Notes: a model not told the origin generated them from the letters alone. A stretch of DNA of 13,332 nucleotides from Pseudomonadota bacterium (GCA_030641485.1 DAOWHJ010000153.1:1-13332), one strand, 5' to 3'; shown: positions 1 to 7,470, numbered from the stretch's first letter. Translations and numbers: made by a program.

Positions 1-518
1 AGACTGATGAAAGGATGGTCATCACCATAAACCAAACCACCAGTTTTAAGATCCTGGAATTTATCATCCCAACCAGTGGTCAGGCGGACAGGGCCGAAGT
101 CATACCAGAATTTTGAACGCTCAACGCCGAACTCACCACCAAAATCAGAACTGTTGTTTCCGTAGCCAGTGTAGGTATTACGGTCAACATTGTTCTTTGT
201 GTAATGGATGTCATTTTCAAGGATGACGCGGAAACCGAAGTTCTCTCCTTTACCGGAAAAACCAAGACGCAACTCATTGCGTACGAAGAATCCAGCATAA
301 AATCCACCTTCGTCTAAGGTAACGCCATCTTCAATGTCGCTGTCAAAATCACTCATGTTGGAACAGTAGGTCGGGATAAATCTGTTGCTTCCGAAGAGGG
401 TCAAGTCAACGCCCTTCTTGGCACTTACAGTACCTTCACCCATGGCGGCAAATGATGAGCCGACCGTGGCGAGGATAAAGATAATGCTCACCAGTAATGC
501 AAGATAACTTTTCTTCAT
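1..518 (-). CDS. Porin-like secreted outer-membrane protein, N-terminal part (runs off window)
   Basis: Only the first 172 codons are present; the gene continues past base 1. The start ATG (518-516) is preceded by AGGAG with a 9-nt gap. Residues 1-24 form a clear Sec signal peptide (MKKSYLALLVS start, hydrophobic core, predicted cut after SSFA), with no lipobox Cys, so the mature protein is exported and not lipidated. The mature part is rich in Gly, Asp, Asn and aromatics with alternating patterns such as FYAGFFVRNELRLGFSG and FGFRVILENDIHY, which read like amphipathic beta strands of an outer-membrane barrel. Likely role: a general or substrate-selective porin in the outer membrane. I do not recognise a specific family from this fragment. 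It is separated from the upstream minus-strand peptidase gene by 237 nt and probably has its own promoter. Confidence 0.72.
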   Translation of the reverse strand, partial: MKKSYLALLVSIIFILATVGSSFAAMGEGTVSAKKGVDLTLFGSNRFIPTYCSNMSDFDSDIEDGVTLDEGGFYAGFFVRNELRLGFSGKGENFGFRVILENDIHYTKNNVDRNTYTGYGNNSSDFGGEFGVERSKFWYDFGPVRLTTGWDDKFQDLKTGGLVYGDDHPFIS

Positions 519-755
519 CTTTCGTTACTCCTTTTTTTGTGTTTACTTACTTTTAATACTACAACTTAACAACTAATTTGGCTCTTGCTACCGATCTGCT
601 GGCAAATCTTTGCTTAAGCCAAGCTAATACTTCCCTAGAATCGAACAATTAGTCACTAATCATGAAATAGCTATAATTAGATTAATTTACATGTTCGACG
701 GTCTGAATAGCATTCCAACCACTGTTTGTCAACAGTTTTTTAGATATTTTTAATG
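519..755 (-). other. Leader/intergenic region of the porin-like gene
   Basis: AT-rich, non-coding stretch between the M24 peptidase stop and the porin-like start. It contains a perfect 13-nt dyad ATTAGTCACTAAT (648-660), an 8-nt palindrome GCTTAAGC (612-619), a consensus TTGACA on the minus strand (732-727) with only a weak TATTCA -10 at 17-nt spacing, and the AGGAG ribosome site next to the start. The dyad is a possible operator; no regulator can be named. No small gene with a ribosome site was seen. Confidence 0.4.
721..741 (+). terminator. Small hairpin followed by T run, downstream of the M24 gene
   Basis: ACTGTT (721-726) and AACAGT (731-736) form a perfect 6-bp stem with a TGTC loop, followed on the plus strand by a run of six T (736-741). 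Read on the plus strand it has the form of a weak intrinsic terminator, but no plus-strand gene precedes it. On the minus strand it lies about 20 nt after the peptidase stop but lacks a T tract there. The same bases contain the minus-strand TTGACA of the porin-like leader. It may limit antisense read-through, or be an operator. Confidence 0.3.
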
Positions 756-2009
756 TTACCTTTTAATTATTTTAATATTGTCAGGAGTAAGAGTTAGGGG
801 AATGGTGGCTTCAGGAGTTATTACGTAGGTAGTTTCAGTGGTGATTGCCGTGGCCGGCAGGTTGTGAGGGGAGTGGGCCGGGAAAGTTAATTTAGGTTCT
901 AAGGCGACGACCATGCTATTTTCAATCAGCATTTTATTGTTACGGGCGATAAATGGGAACTCATCTACTTCAAGGCCAACGCCGTGACCGACAAAGCTGA
1001 CTTTATCTTCTCCGTGTCCGAGGAAGTAGTCGGCAAACCCATAGTCAGCCGCGATTTCCAGGGCTTTAGAAAAAATTGCCCCGCATTCACAGCCGGGTCT
1101 TAGGGCCTTGGTGAGTTCTTGGTTGAGGGCGAGCAAATTCTCGTGAGTTCGACAGATACTTTCCGGGGGGTCATCTAATGAGAGCATGCGCGTCAGGTCG
1201 GCCAGGTAGCCTTCGTAGTTGACCATGAAATCGATACTAATTGGCACCCCCCTTCTGATCAGGGTGCGACCGGCACCCTGAGAGAAGGCCGGGCTCAGGC
1301 CCAAACCGTTGGTCGGTGCGTCAAGGTAGCCGCGGCGGGTGCCTTCGGGGCCGCTTAATGTGTGCCCGAAAAAGAGCTCGTTGTTGAAACCGCGCATGCG
1401 CACAATTCCCAAGTGGCCAAGGCGCCGGGCCTTATGTTCGAGTTCCGCCATCAGTTCAATTTCGCTCATGCCTGCTTGAATTACGTTTGCAGCGTGGAGC
1501 ATAACCTTGTCCATGATGGTTGCCGCACCTTTTATGCAGCTAATCTCATATGGACTTTTGCAGGCTCTTAAGCTGCGGACCAGAGGGGAGGCATCGCTGA
1601 TTTCACAGGTGTCAGGCAGGAGTCTTTTTATCCTGGCCATGAGCTGGACGGGAACCACATCAAGTTCCATGCCGATCTTGGCACCTTTTATGGCAATGAT
1701 TGATCTGAGCTCAGTGCTGAGATCTATGCTTTTTTTCGGCTGCGGTCGGAGATCTTTGAGTGGGGATTCGAGCTGGGCGCGCTCGAGGCTGCGGCGAACC
1801 CAGAAAACAGGCTCGCCCGAAGTTGGGAGCCAAAGAGTGCCATCTTGCAGGGTTCCAGTGAAGTAGTAGCGATCTATGCTTTGCAGGATTATGATCCCGG
1901 CGAGTTTAGTTTGGGCCAGGGCCTTTTGGGCGTTAATGAGGCGCTGTTTGATTTCACTGCTTGGTACAAGTTTATATGAATCTGGCAGGCTCAAATCAGG
2001 GTTGCTCAT
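756..2009 (-). CDS. M24 family metallopeptidase (Xaa-Pro dipeptidase/aminopeptidase-like)
   Basis: This 417-residue cytoplasmic protein has the two-domain layout of prolidase/aminopeptidase P: an N-terminal creatinase-type domain (about 1-150) and a C-terminal pita-bread catalytic domain (about 155-410). All five expected dinuclear metal ligands are visible: D260 (SIDFM), D271 (ADLTR), H342 (VGHGVGLE), E371 (ALEPK) and E392 (TTETTY). The family removes or splits residues before proline, but some members are creatinases or non-peptidases. Unusually, the residue seven after the metal His, normally an active-site His in prolidases (GHGxGLxxHE), is Asp349 here (GHGVGLEVDE), so substrate use may differ. 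It has no signal peptide. Its ATG lies 2 nt after the MerR gene stop with no good ribosome site of its own, so it is probably translated by coupling from that gene. No T-rich intrinsic terminator follows in its own direction. Confidence 0.85.
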   Translation of the reverse strand: MSNPDLSLPDSYKLVPSSEIKQRLINAQKALAQTKLAGIIILQSIDRYYFTGTLQDGTLWLPTSGEPVFWVRRSLERAQLESPLKDLRPQPKKSIDLSTELRSIIAIKGAKIGMELDVVPVQLMARIKRLLPDTCEISDASPLVRSLRACKSPYEISCIKGAATIMDKVMLHAANVIQAGMSEIELMAELEHKARRLGHLGIVRMRGFNNELFFGHTLSGPEGTRRGYLDAPTNGLGLSPAFSQGAGRTLIRRGVPISIDFMVNYEGYLADLTRMLSLDDPPESICRTHENLLALNQELTKALRPGCECGAIFSKALEIAADYGFADYFLGHGEDKVSFVGHGVGLEVDEFPFIARNNKMLIENSMVVALEPKLTFPAHSPHNLPATAITTETTYVITPEATIPLTLTPDNIKIIKR

Positions 2010-2011
2010 GG

Positions 2012-2431
2012 TTAGTTTGCTTTAATTTTACTTTCAATGTGGTTCAGGTAGTCATTGATCTCTTGCTTTAAGGTGCCAAGTTCTGTTAGTCGAGATTCGA
2101 CCTCGGCGCTGTGGCGGCGCAGGAGTTCGGCAACCTTGGGCAGAACTTTTTTATTGGTACGATGACGGTTGTAGTGGTTCTCGAGTTCCGCCATATCGCC
2201 TAGAGATAGGCCCAGGAGTTTAAGTTTTTTAATGAAGCGTAAACGGCGCAGATCTTCTTCGGTGTAAATGCGACGTCCACCCTCAATTCTTTTCACGGTA
2301 TTGAGCAAGCCAATCTCTTCGTAGTAGCGGATAGTTCTGGTGCTCAAATCAAGGATCTTGCCGATCTCGCCGATGCGATAACGTTTTAACAGTTGCTCAG
2401 CGGCTTGCTCGTGATGATATGCGGCTTTCAT
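2012..2431 (-). CDS. MerR-family transcriptional regulator without cysteines
   Basis: A 139-residue DNA-binding regulator. The N-terminal winged helix-turn-helix of the MerR family is clear: YRIGEIGKILDLSTRTIRYYEEIGLL (start 18) carries the family's RYYEE signature, followed by the wing motif GGRRIYTEEDLRRL (51-64). Residues about 97-136 are a long helix suited to the antiparallel coiled-coil dimer. There is no cysteine at all, so it cannot be a thiolate metal sensor or a [2Fe-2S] SoxR type. It better resembles small-molecule MerR regulators such as the LiuR-like group that controls branched-chain and fatty acid breakdown, though that placement is inference. An extra 17 residues precede the HTH. 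The ATG has no clear Shine-Dalgarno sequence. It is the first gene of a pair with the M24 peptidase and diverges from the transporter operon, which makes that operon and itself the likely targets. Confidence 0.88.
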   Translation of the reverse strand: MKAAYHHEQAAEQLLKRYRIGEIGKILDLSTRTIRYYEEIGLLNTVKRIEGGRRIYTEEDLRRLRFIKKLKLLGLSLGDMAELENHYNRHRTNKKVLPKVAELLRRHSAEVESRLTELGTLKQEINDYLNHIESKIKAN

Positions 2432-2492
2432 AAGTTTATTTTATAGTTTGCTGTAAATTAATGTGCTTGGTTGGTTTATTCTCGGCCCGGTA

Positions 2493-2520
2493 CCTATAAT
2501 TATGCTAGTGTTGTTGTCAA
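2493..2520 (-). promoter_or_regulatory. Predicted promoter/operator for the MerR-M24 unit
   Basis: On the minus strand a consensus -35 TTGACA (2520-2515) is followed after 16 nt by TATAGG (2498-2493). Four bases after the -35 lies CACTA, and nine bases later TAGG, giving half-sites inside the spacer where MerR proteins normally bind. The layout matches the promoter facing the transporter operon, suggesting the regulator acts at both, with autoregulation here. Start site and occupancy are not shown. Confidence 0.5.
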
Positions 2521-2708
2521 GTTTTTTTTATCGACGTCAACCCGGAGCAATTAAGAACGTGTTGTTTACTGAGTTACTGTGCTTAATGTTGTTAGCTTTG
2601 GTATATCAATGTTATGTCGTTATATGTCAAGGTTAAGCCTTAAAGATTAGAGGTATGTCCCTGTATAAATAGGCTTTAGTGCAGTGTTAGTAATTATTTT
2701 GTTTTATG

Positions 2709-2737
2709 TTGACAAATCTACTATCATGGTATAGTGG
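2709..2737 (+). promoter_or_regulatory. Predicted promoter/operator for the LIV-acyl-CoA synthetase operon
   Basis: TTGACA (2709-2714) is followed by TATAGT (2730-2735) at a short 15-nt spacing. The spacer and -10 are covered by a dyad, CTACTAT-N6-ATAGTGG (2718-2737), in which 6 of 7 arm positions pair. MerR-family dimers bind between -35 and -10 and re-shape promoters of non-ideal spacing, though their classical activated promoters have long (19-20) spacers, not short ones. The predicted transcript would start near 2742, leaving a leader of about 45 nt before livG. Confidence 0.5.
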
Positions 2738-2786
2738 ACTTCTAATATAAAGATGTTTTATATGTTTTTGAGCGGGGAAGAGATTT

Positions 2787-3608
2787 ATGCAGGCAGAGAG
2801 TGTAGCACTTGAGAGTCCGGTTTTGCTGGAAGCTGAAAGTATCTCCTTGAGTTTTGGTGGGGTTAATGCTTTGCTGAGTGTTAGTTTTCAGGTGGAAAAA
2901 GGTGATATCTACTCGATTATCGGTCCTAATGGGGCCGGCAAATCGAGTATGTTTAACGTTATAAGTGGGCTTTATCGGCCCCAGAGAGGGCGCATACTCT
3001 ATAAAGGAAAGGATATTACAGCCCTGCCTCCCTATAAAATTGCCCCCTTGGGGATTGCTCGCAGCTTCCAGAATGTTGAGCTTTTTAAAGGAATGACAGT
3101 TTTGGATAATCTAATGCTTGGTCGGCATATTCATATGCGGGCCGGGCTTTTTAGTGGCGGCCTCTTTTTTGGCAAAGCCCAAAAAGAGGAGCTCAAACAT
3201 CGAGAGGTAGTTGAAGAGATCATCGATTTTCTTGAGATTGAGCATATTCGCAAAAAGCCGGTCGGAACCCTGTCGTATGGTCTGCAGAAGCGGCTTGAGT
3301 TGGGTCGAGCTCTAGCCTTGGAGCCCGAGCTTCTCCTTCTCGATGAACCTATGGCCGGAATGAACCTTGAAGAGACCGAGGATATGGCGCGTTTTATTCT
3401 TGATATTAACCAGGAGCGCTTGACGACGGTACTTCTGATTGAGCATGATATGGGTGTGGTGATGGATATTTCCGATAAGGTGACGGTTTTGAATTTTGGT
3501 GAATTACTGGCTTCGGGAACGCCTCAGGAGGTGCAGCAGAACCCAGTTGTCATCAGCGCCTATCTGGGTGATGAAGATTCGGTCTTTTTGGCCGGCAGAG
3601 CGGGCTGA
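2787..3608 (+). CDS. livG: LIV-type ABC transporter ATP-binding protein (LivG-like)
   Basis: One of the two cytoplasmic ATPases that power the LivHM permease. In 273 residues it shows Walker A GPNGAGKSS (46-54), Q-loop Gln95 (RSFQNVELF), signature LSYGLQ (162-167), Walker B LLLLDE with D186/E187, and H-loop His220 (IEHDMGVVMDISD). The LSYGLQKRLELGRAL signature and HDMGVVMDISD stretch are typical of the LivG subgroup found next to an acyl-CoA synthetase. An N-terminal extension of about 12 residues precedes the usual start. The ATG is preceded by GGGGAAGAG (2774-2782). It is the first gene of the operon, 10 nt ahead of the synthetase. The substrate is set by the binding protein and permeases, so the usual branched-chain amino acid label is not proven here. 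Confidence 0.92.
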   Translation: MQAESVALESPVLLEAESISLSFGGVNALLSVSFQVEKGDIYSIIGPNGAGKSSMFNVISGLYRPQRGRILYKGKDITALPPYKIAPLGIARSFQNVELFKGMTVLDNLMLGRHIHMRAGLFSGGLFFGKAQKEELKHREVVEEIIDFLEIEHIRKKPVGTLSYGLQKRLELGRALALEPELLLLDEPMAGMNLEETEDMARFILDINQERLTTVLLIEHDMGVVMDISDKVTVLNFGELLASGTPQEVQQNPVVISAYLGDEDSVFLAGRAG

Positions 3609-3618
3609 GGGGGCTTTT

Positions 3619-5511
3619 ATGACAGCTGATACCCTACCCAAACTGTTAAAACAGCAGGCTGAAAAGTATGGTCATCACCGGCATGCTTTAAGAGAGAAAG
3701 ATTTTGGTATATGGCAGAGTTATACCTGGCAGGAGTATTATGAACGAGTCAAGTATCTATGCTTAGGGATGGTCTCATTAGGGTTGAAAAAGGATGATAA
3801 GCTTGCGATTATTGGTGACAATCGCCCCGAGTGGATCTATGCTGAACTTGCGGCTCAGTGTGTGGGGGCGGTGCCGATCGGGATCTATCAGGATTCAGTT
3901 CTAAAAGAGGTCTCCTACATTATCAACCTGTCACAGGCAAAATTTATTGTTGCCGAAGACCAGGAGCAGTGTGATAAAATTCTGGATATGATTGAAGAGT
4001 TGGAATCGGTTGAGTATATCATCTACCATGACCCAAAGGGGATGCGGGATTATGAAGATGAAAAGCTGCTCTATTTTCCTGAGGTCGAGAAATTGGGGCG
4101 CAGTTATGAGGAGGCGAACCCGGCTTTTTTTGATCTTCAGGTTGAAGCGACAGCGGAAACTGATGTCGCCGCAATTTGTACAACCTCAGGCACAACCGGA
4201 AACCCCAAGCTTTCCCGCTTAAGTCACCGCAACATGGTGACAATGGCGCGGAATTTGGGTGAAGTTGATAAAAAATTTGAGAGTGATGAATTTGTCTCAT
4301 TTCTGCCTCTGCCCTGGATTGGTGAGCAGATGATGGCGATTTCGAGTGCCCTACTTTTCGGTTTTACGGTTAATTTTCCAGAAAAACCGGAAACGGCACA
4401 GGATAATGTGCGCGAGATTGGTCCCCATGTTATGTTTTCACCACCGCGGGTCTGGGAAAATATAGCGGCTACGGTTCAAGTTAGAATTATGGATGCGTCA
4501 CCTTTTAAGCGAAAAATCTATGAGCTCTGTTTGCCGATAGGTTACCACTGGGCCGATCTTAAATTCCAGAAAAAAACTCCCACTTTTATTGATAGAGTTA
4601 AGTATTGGATCGCCTACTGGTTGGTCTTTCGCGCCTTAAAAGATCGCTTGGGTTTTAGTAACATTCGTAGCGCTTCAACCGGAGGAGCTGCTTTAGGGCC
4701 CGATACGTTCCGTTTTTTTCATGCCTTGGGGGTCAACCTCAAGCAGATCTATGGTCAAACTGAGATCTCTGGGGTCTCCTGTATCCACTATGACGGCGAT
4801 ATTGATTTTGATTCAGTGGGCCAGCCGATTCCTGGAACCGAGATTAAGATTACCGAGGAGGGTGAGATTATTTCTCGGAGCTCTTCTCTTTTTATGGGCT
4901 ACTATGAGAACCAAGCGGCGACCGACGAAACTATCATCGATGGCTGGCTTCATTCCGGTGATGCCGGATACTTTAATGATAAAGGTCACTTGGTAGTCAT
5001 TGATCGGCTCAAGGATGTTATGACCTTAAATGACGGGACTAAATTTTCACCTCAGTTTATCGAAAACAAACTAAAATTCAGTCCCTATATCAAGGAAGCG
5101 GTTGCGGTTGGGCATAAGCGCGACAATATCGTGGCGATGATTTGTGTCGATTTCGAGATTGTCGGAAAATGGGCCGAGAGTAACCGGTTGGCATATACCA
5201 CCTATACCGATCTGGCTTCGCAGGAACCGATTTATGGAATGATTAAAGATGAGGTGGCGACGGTTAACGCAGGTCTTCCCGATGCTGCAAAAGTCAAAAA
5301 ATTTGTTCTCTTGTATAAAGAGCTTGATGCTGATGACGATGAGTTGACGCGAACCCGTAAGGTTCGCCGCCGCTTTGTTGACGAGAAGTATAGTGAGATT
5401 ATCGAGGGGATGTACGCGGGCTTAGGGGTTATTCACATAGAGACCACCATCAAGTATCAGGATGGTAATATTCGGCAGTTAAAAACCGATATTTCAGTAA
5501 AAAGTTTGTAG
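3619..5511 (+). CDS. AMP-forming acyl-CoA synthetase (long-chain FAA1-like group) embedded in transporter operon
   Basis: A 630-residue adenylate-forming enzyme that activates a carboxylic acid to acyl-AMP and then acyl-CoA in the cytoplasm. Visible core motifs are the phosphate loop TTSGTTGNPK (188-197), YGQTE (378-382), HSGDAGY (445-451) with D448, IDRLKDV (461-467), and near the C-terminus LTRTRKVRRR (576-585), whose K581 matches the conserved Lys of the LTPTLKxKR motif. Two details are non-standard: the Gly that normally follows PK in the loop is Leu198, and the C-terminal motif has Arg where Pro and a Leu/Phe are usual. I chose the ATG at 3619 because GAGGGGG lies just upstream and 10 nt follow the livG stop; an in-frame ATG at 3496 lies inside livG. 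Location between transporter genes suggests it activates the imported substrate (fatty, aromatic or branched-chain acid). Which acid is unknown. Confidence 0.92.
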   Translation: MTADTLPKLLKQQAEKYGHHRHALREKDFGIWQSYTWQEYYERVKYLCLGMVSLGLKKDDKLAIIGDNRPEWIYAELAAQCVGAVPIGIYQDSVLKEVSYIINLSQAKFIVAEDQEQCDKILDMIEELESVEYIIYHDPKGMRDYEDEKLLYFPEVEKLGRSYEEANPAFFDLQVEATAETDVAAICTTSGTTGNPKLSRLSHRNMVTMARNLGEVDKKFESDEFVSFLPLPWIGEQMMAISSALLFGFTVNFPEKPETAQDNVREIGPHVMFSPPRVWENIAATVQVRIMDASPFKRKIYELCLPIGYHWADLKFQKKTPTFIDRVKYWIAYWLVFRALKDRLGFSNIRSASTGGAALGPDTFRFFHALGVNLKQIYGQTEISGVSCIHYDGDIDFDSVGQPIPGTEIKITEEGEIISRSSSLFMGYYENQAATDETIIDGWLHSGDAGYFNDKGHLVVIDRLKDVMTLNDGTKFSPQFIENKLKFSPYIKEAVAVGHKRDNIVAMICVDFEIVGKWAESNRLAYTTYTDLASQEPIYGMIKDEVATVNAGLPDAAKVKKFVLLYKELDADDDELTRTRKVRRRFVDEKYSEIIEGMYAGLGVIHIETTIKYQDGNIRQLKTDISVKSL

Positions 5512-5526
5512 GAGGCGGTTGTCACG

Positions 5527-6411
5527 ATGGATTTTTTTCTACAACTTCTAGTCAGTGGCATTGTTGTTGGCAGTATCTACGCGCTGGTGGCCTTGGGTTT
5601 TGTCTTGATCTACAAGGCGACCGGAGTGATAAATTTTGCTCAGGGCGAGTTTCTGATGGTCGGAGCCTATGTTTGTCTCGCAATGGTCTCGCAACTTCAT
5701 ATCCCTTTCTGGATCGCCTTTATTTTAACCATGCTGGTCACCGTAGTTTTGGGTTTAATAATTGAGCGATTGGCTCTGCGGCCAATGATCGGTGAACCAA
5801 TTATCTCGATTATTATGCTGACCATCGGGCTCTCCAGTGTCTTGAAATGTGCAGTTCTAATCGTTTGGGGCCCCAATAATCGAGTCTATCCCCAGATTTT
5901 TTCTCAGGTACCGATTCATCTTGGGCCGGTGGTGATTTCACAGGTTTATATCTGGAGCGTTGGTTTCGCAATGCTTTTTTTAGTCCTGTTTACTCTCTTT
6001 TTTCGCTACACTTCAGCCGGAATTGCGATGCGGGCAGTTGCAGATGACCAGCAGGCGGCGCTGTCAATGGGAATTAGTGTCAAGAAAGTTTTTGCTATGG
6101 CCTGGTGCATCGCCTTTCTCGTTGCCGGGGTTGGCGGGGTTTTCCTCGGCAATATCAATGTTGTCAATGTTTCGCTCGGATTTTTTGGCCTTAAAGTTTT
6201 TCCGGCAGTTATTTTAGGTGGCCTTGATAGTATTCCCGGGGCGATTGTCGGTGGGCTTACCATTGGAATTCTTGAGGCGATGACCGGCGGCTACCTTGAT
6301 CCGATAATTGGTGGCGGTACTAAAGAGGTGGTTCCGTTTGTCGTGTTGGTTATTATTCTTATGGTTAAGCCCTATGGCCTGTTTGGCACCGAAGAAATTG
6401 AAAAGGTATAA
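5527..6411 (+). CDS. livH: LIV-type ABC transporter permease (LivH-like)
   Basis: An inner-membrane permease subunit of 294 residues with roughly eight hydrophobic segments. The start, with VSGIVVGSIYALVALGFVL, and the following GVINFAQGEFLMVGAY are hallmark LivH sequence. The cytoplasmic coupling loop for the ATPases is seen at MRAVADDQQAALSMGI, followed by the VAGVGGVFLG helix. The C-terminal part ends in KPYGLFGTEEIEKV, typical for LivH. A strong GGAGG overlaps the synthetase stop codon, 10 nt before the ATG. It pairs with LivM (6 nt downstream) to form the translocation pore for the substrate delivered by the binding protein. Confidence 0.94.
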   Translation: MDFFLQLLVSGIVVGSIYALVALGFVLIYKATGVINFAQGEFLMVGAYVCLAMVSQLHIPFWIAFILTMLVTVVLGLIIERLALRPMIGEPIISIIMLTIGLSSVLKCAVLIVWGPNNRVYPQIFSQVPIHLGPVVISQVYIWSVGFAMLFLVLFTLFFRYTSAGIAMRAVADDQQAALSMGISVKKVFAMAWCIAFLVAGVGGVFLGNINVVNVSLGFFGLKVFPAVILGGLDSIPGAIVGGLTIGILEAMTGGYLDPIIGGGTKEVVPFVVLVIILMVKPYGLFGTEEIEKV

Positions 6412-6417
6412 ATAGAT

Positions 6418-7470
6418 ATGAGCGCACATATTTGTGGTGATTATAAAACCAGTTACAAAGAGGATATGGTTCTCTTTCAGACCTTCGCCTCAAAATTCTG
6501 GCTTGGGGTTTTTCTGGTTTTACTTTGTGTTGTCCCCTGTTTTCTTGATGACTATCTACTCTATGTCTGTAATATGATCGGGATTGCAATTATTGGGGCC
6601 TTGGGCCTTAATATCTTGACCGGTTTTACCGGTCAGATATCATTAGGCCATGGCGCTTTTTTGGGAATCGGGGCCTATGCTTCGGCCTATATGGTGATGG
6701 ATTTGAACTTTCCCTTTTTTGTTGCCCTGCCCTGTGCGGGTTTGGTAACTGCCCTTTTCGGCATGGTTTTCGGGATTCCGTCTCTACGCCTAAAGGGCCT
6801 ATATTTGGCAATTGCGACCTTGGCGGCTCAATTTATCATTGAATATCTTATGGTTCATGTCGAAGGTATCACCAATGGTGTTTTAGGGAAAATGGTCGAT
6901 TTCCCCGAGATTATGGGTTTCTCTTTTGATACCGATCTCAAATATTTTTATTTAGTAGCGACCCTTGCCATTGTTGCAACTATAATTTCCAATAATATTG
7001 TCAGAACCAGATCTGGCCGTGCCTTTATTGCAATTCGTGATCAATATATCTCTGCCGAGGTAATGGGTGTTAATCTGTTCAAATACAAGTTGGCGGCATT
7101 CGCGTTCAGTTCATTTCTGGCTGGTATCGCGGGCTCTCTTTGGGCCCACTATGTCACTATTATCACACCGGAGCATTTTACCATCGGGGTTTCAATTGAG
7201 TATCTGGCGATGATTATTATCGGTGGTATGGGTCATATTATTGGGTCGATCTTTGGGGCGATCTTTATGGTTCTGCTGCCTGAGGTCTTACGGACCATGA
7301 GCGGTGCTTTAAGTGGTGAATTCCCAATGATTGTCAATCTTTTTGCTGCGATCAAAGAGGGTGTTTTTGGATTGATTATCATAGGTTTTCTAGTTTACGA
7401 ACCGGATGGTATGGCTCATCGTTGGCAAATGATTAAAGCGTACTGGAAACTCTGGCCGTTTTCGTACTGA
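6418..7470 (+). CDS. livM: LIV-type ABC transporter permease (LivM-like)
   Basis: The second inner-membrane permease, 350 residues. The family core GLNILTGFTGQISLGHGAF and GIGAYASAY is present around residues 63-90, and the ATPase-coupling loop reads AIRDQYISAEVMGVNLFKYK (about 202-221), followed by FLAGIAGSLWAHY. The N-terminus has about 28 polar residues before the first membrane segment, and a later Met17 could be an alternative start; the first ATG is kept because it lies 6 nt after the livH stop with AAAGG upstream. It is co-transcribed with livH. A 103-nt gap containing a hairpin separates it from the binding-protein gene. Confidence 0.93.
   Translation: MSAHICGDYKTSYKEDMVLFQTFASKFWLGVFLVLLCVVPCFLDDYLLYVCNMIGIAIIGALGLNILTGFTGQISLGHGAFLGIGAYASAYMVMDLNFPFFVALPCAGLVTALFGMVFGIPSLRLKGLYLAIATLAAQFIIEYLMVHVEGITNGVLGKMVDFPEIMGFSFDTDLKYFYLVATLAIVATIISNNIVRTRSGRAFIAIRDQYISAEVMGVNLFKYKLAAFAFSSFLAGIAGSLWAHYVTIITPEHFTIGVSIEYLAMIIIGGMGHIIGSIFGAIFMVLLPEVLRTMSGALSGEFPMIVNLFAAIKEGVFGLIIIGFLVYEPDGMAHRWQMIKAYWKLWPFSY

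Larger units (their letters stand above)
2432..2786. other. Divergent control region between MerR gene and transporter operon
   Basis: This 355-nt AT-rich region holds no convincing gene. It contains one promoter for each direction (listed separately). Between them lie an imperfect palindrome around GACGTC (2532-2541) just upstream of the minus-strand -35, a perfect dyad TTAAG-C-CTTAA (2634-2644), and otherwise featureless AT-rich sequence. Short ATG-initiated frames in the middle (for example near 2613) end within about ten codons and lack ribosome sites. The region is longer than a MerR regulator alone would need, leaving room for additional factors. Confidence 0.55.

Noticed and set aside
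80..307. Minus-strand 75-codon open frame
   Set aside because: It is out of frame within the porin-like gene, which has a signal peptide and ribosome site; this frame has neither.
2432..2786. Possible small gene or riboswitch in the divergent region
   Set aside because: No frame with a ribosome site exceeds about ten codons, and no known riboswitch core or long conserved-looking helix was recognisable by eye.
3496..3618. A 41-codon in-frame N-terminal extension of the acyl-CoA synthetase
   Set aside because: It lies within livG in another frame, its sequence is basic and unlike the family, and a good ribosome site precedes the ATG at 3619.
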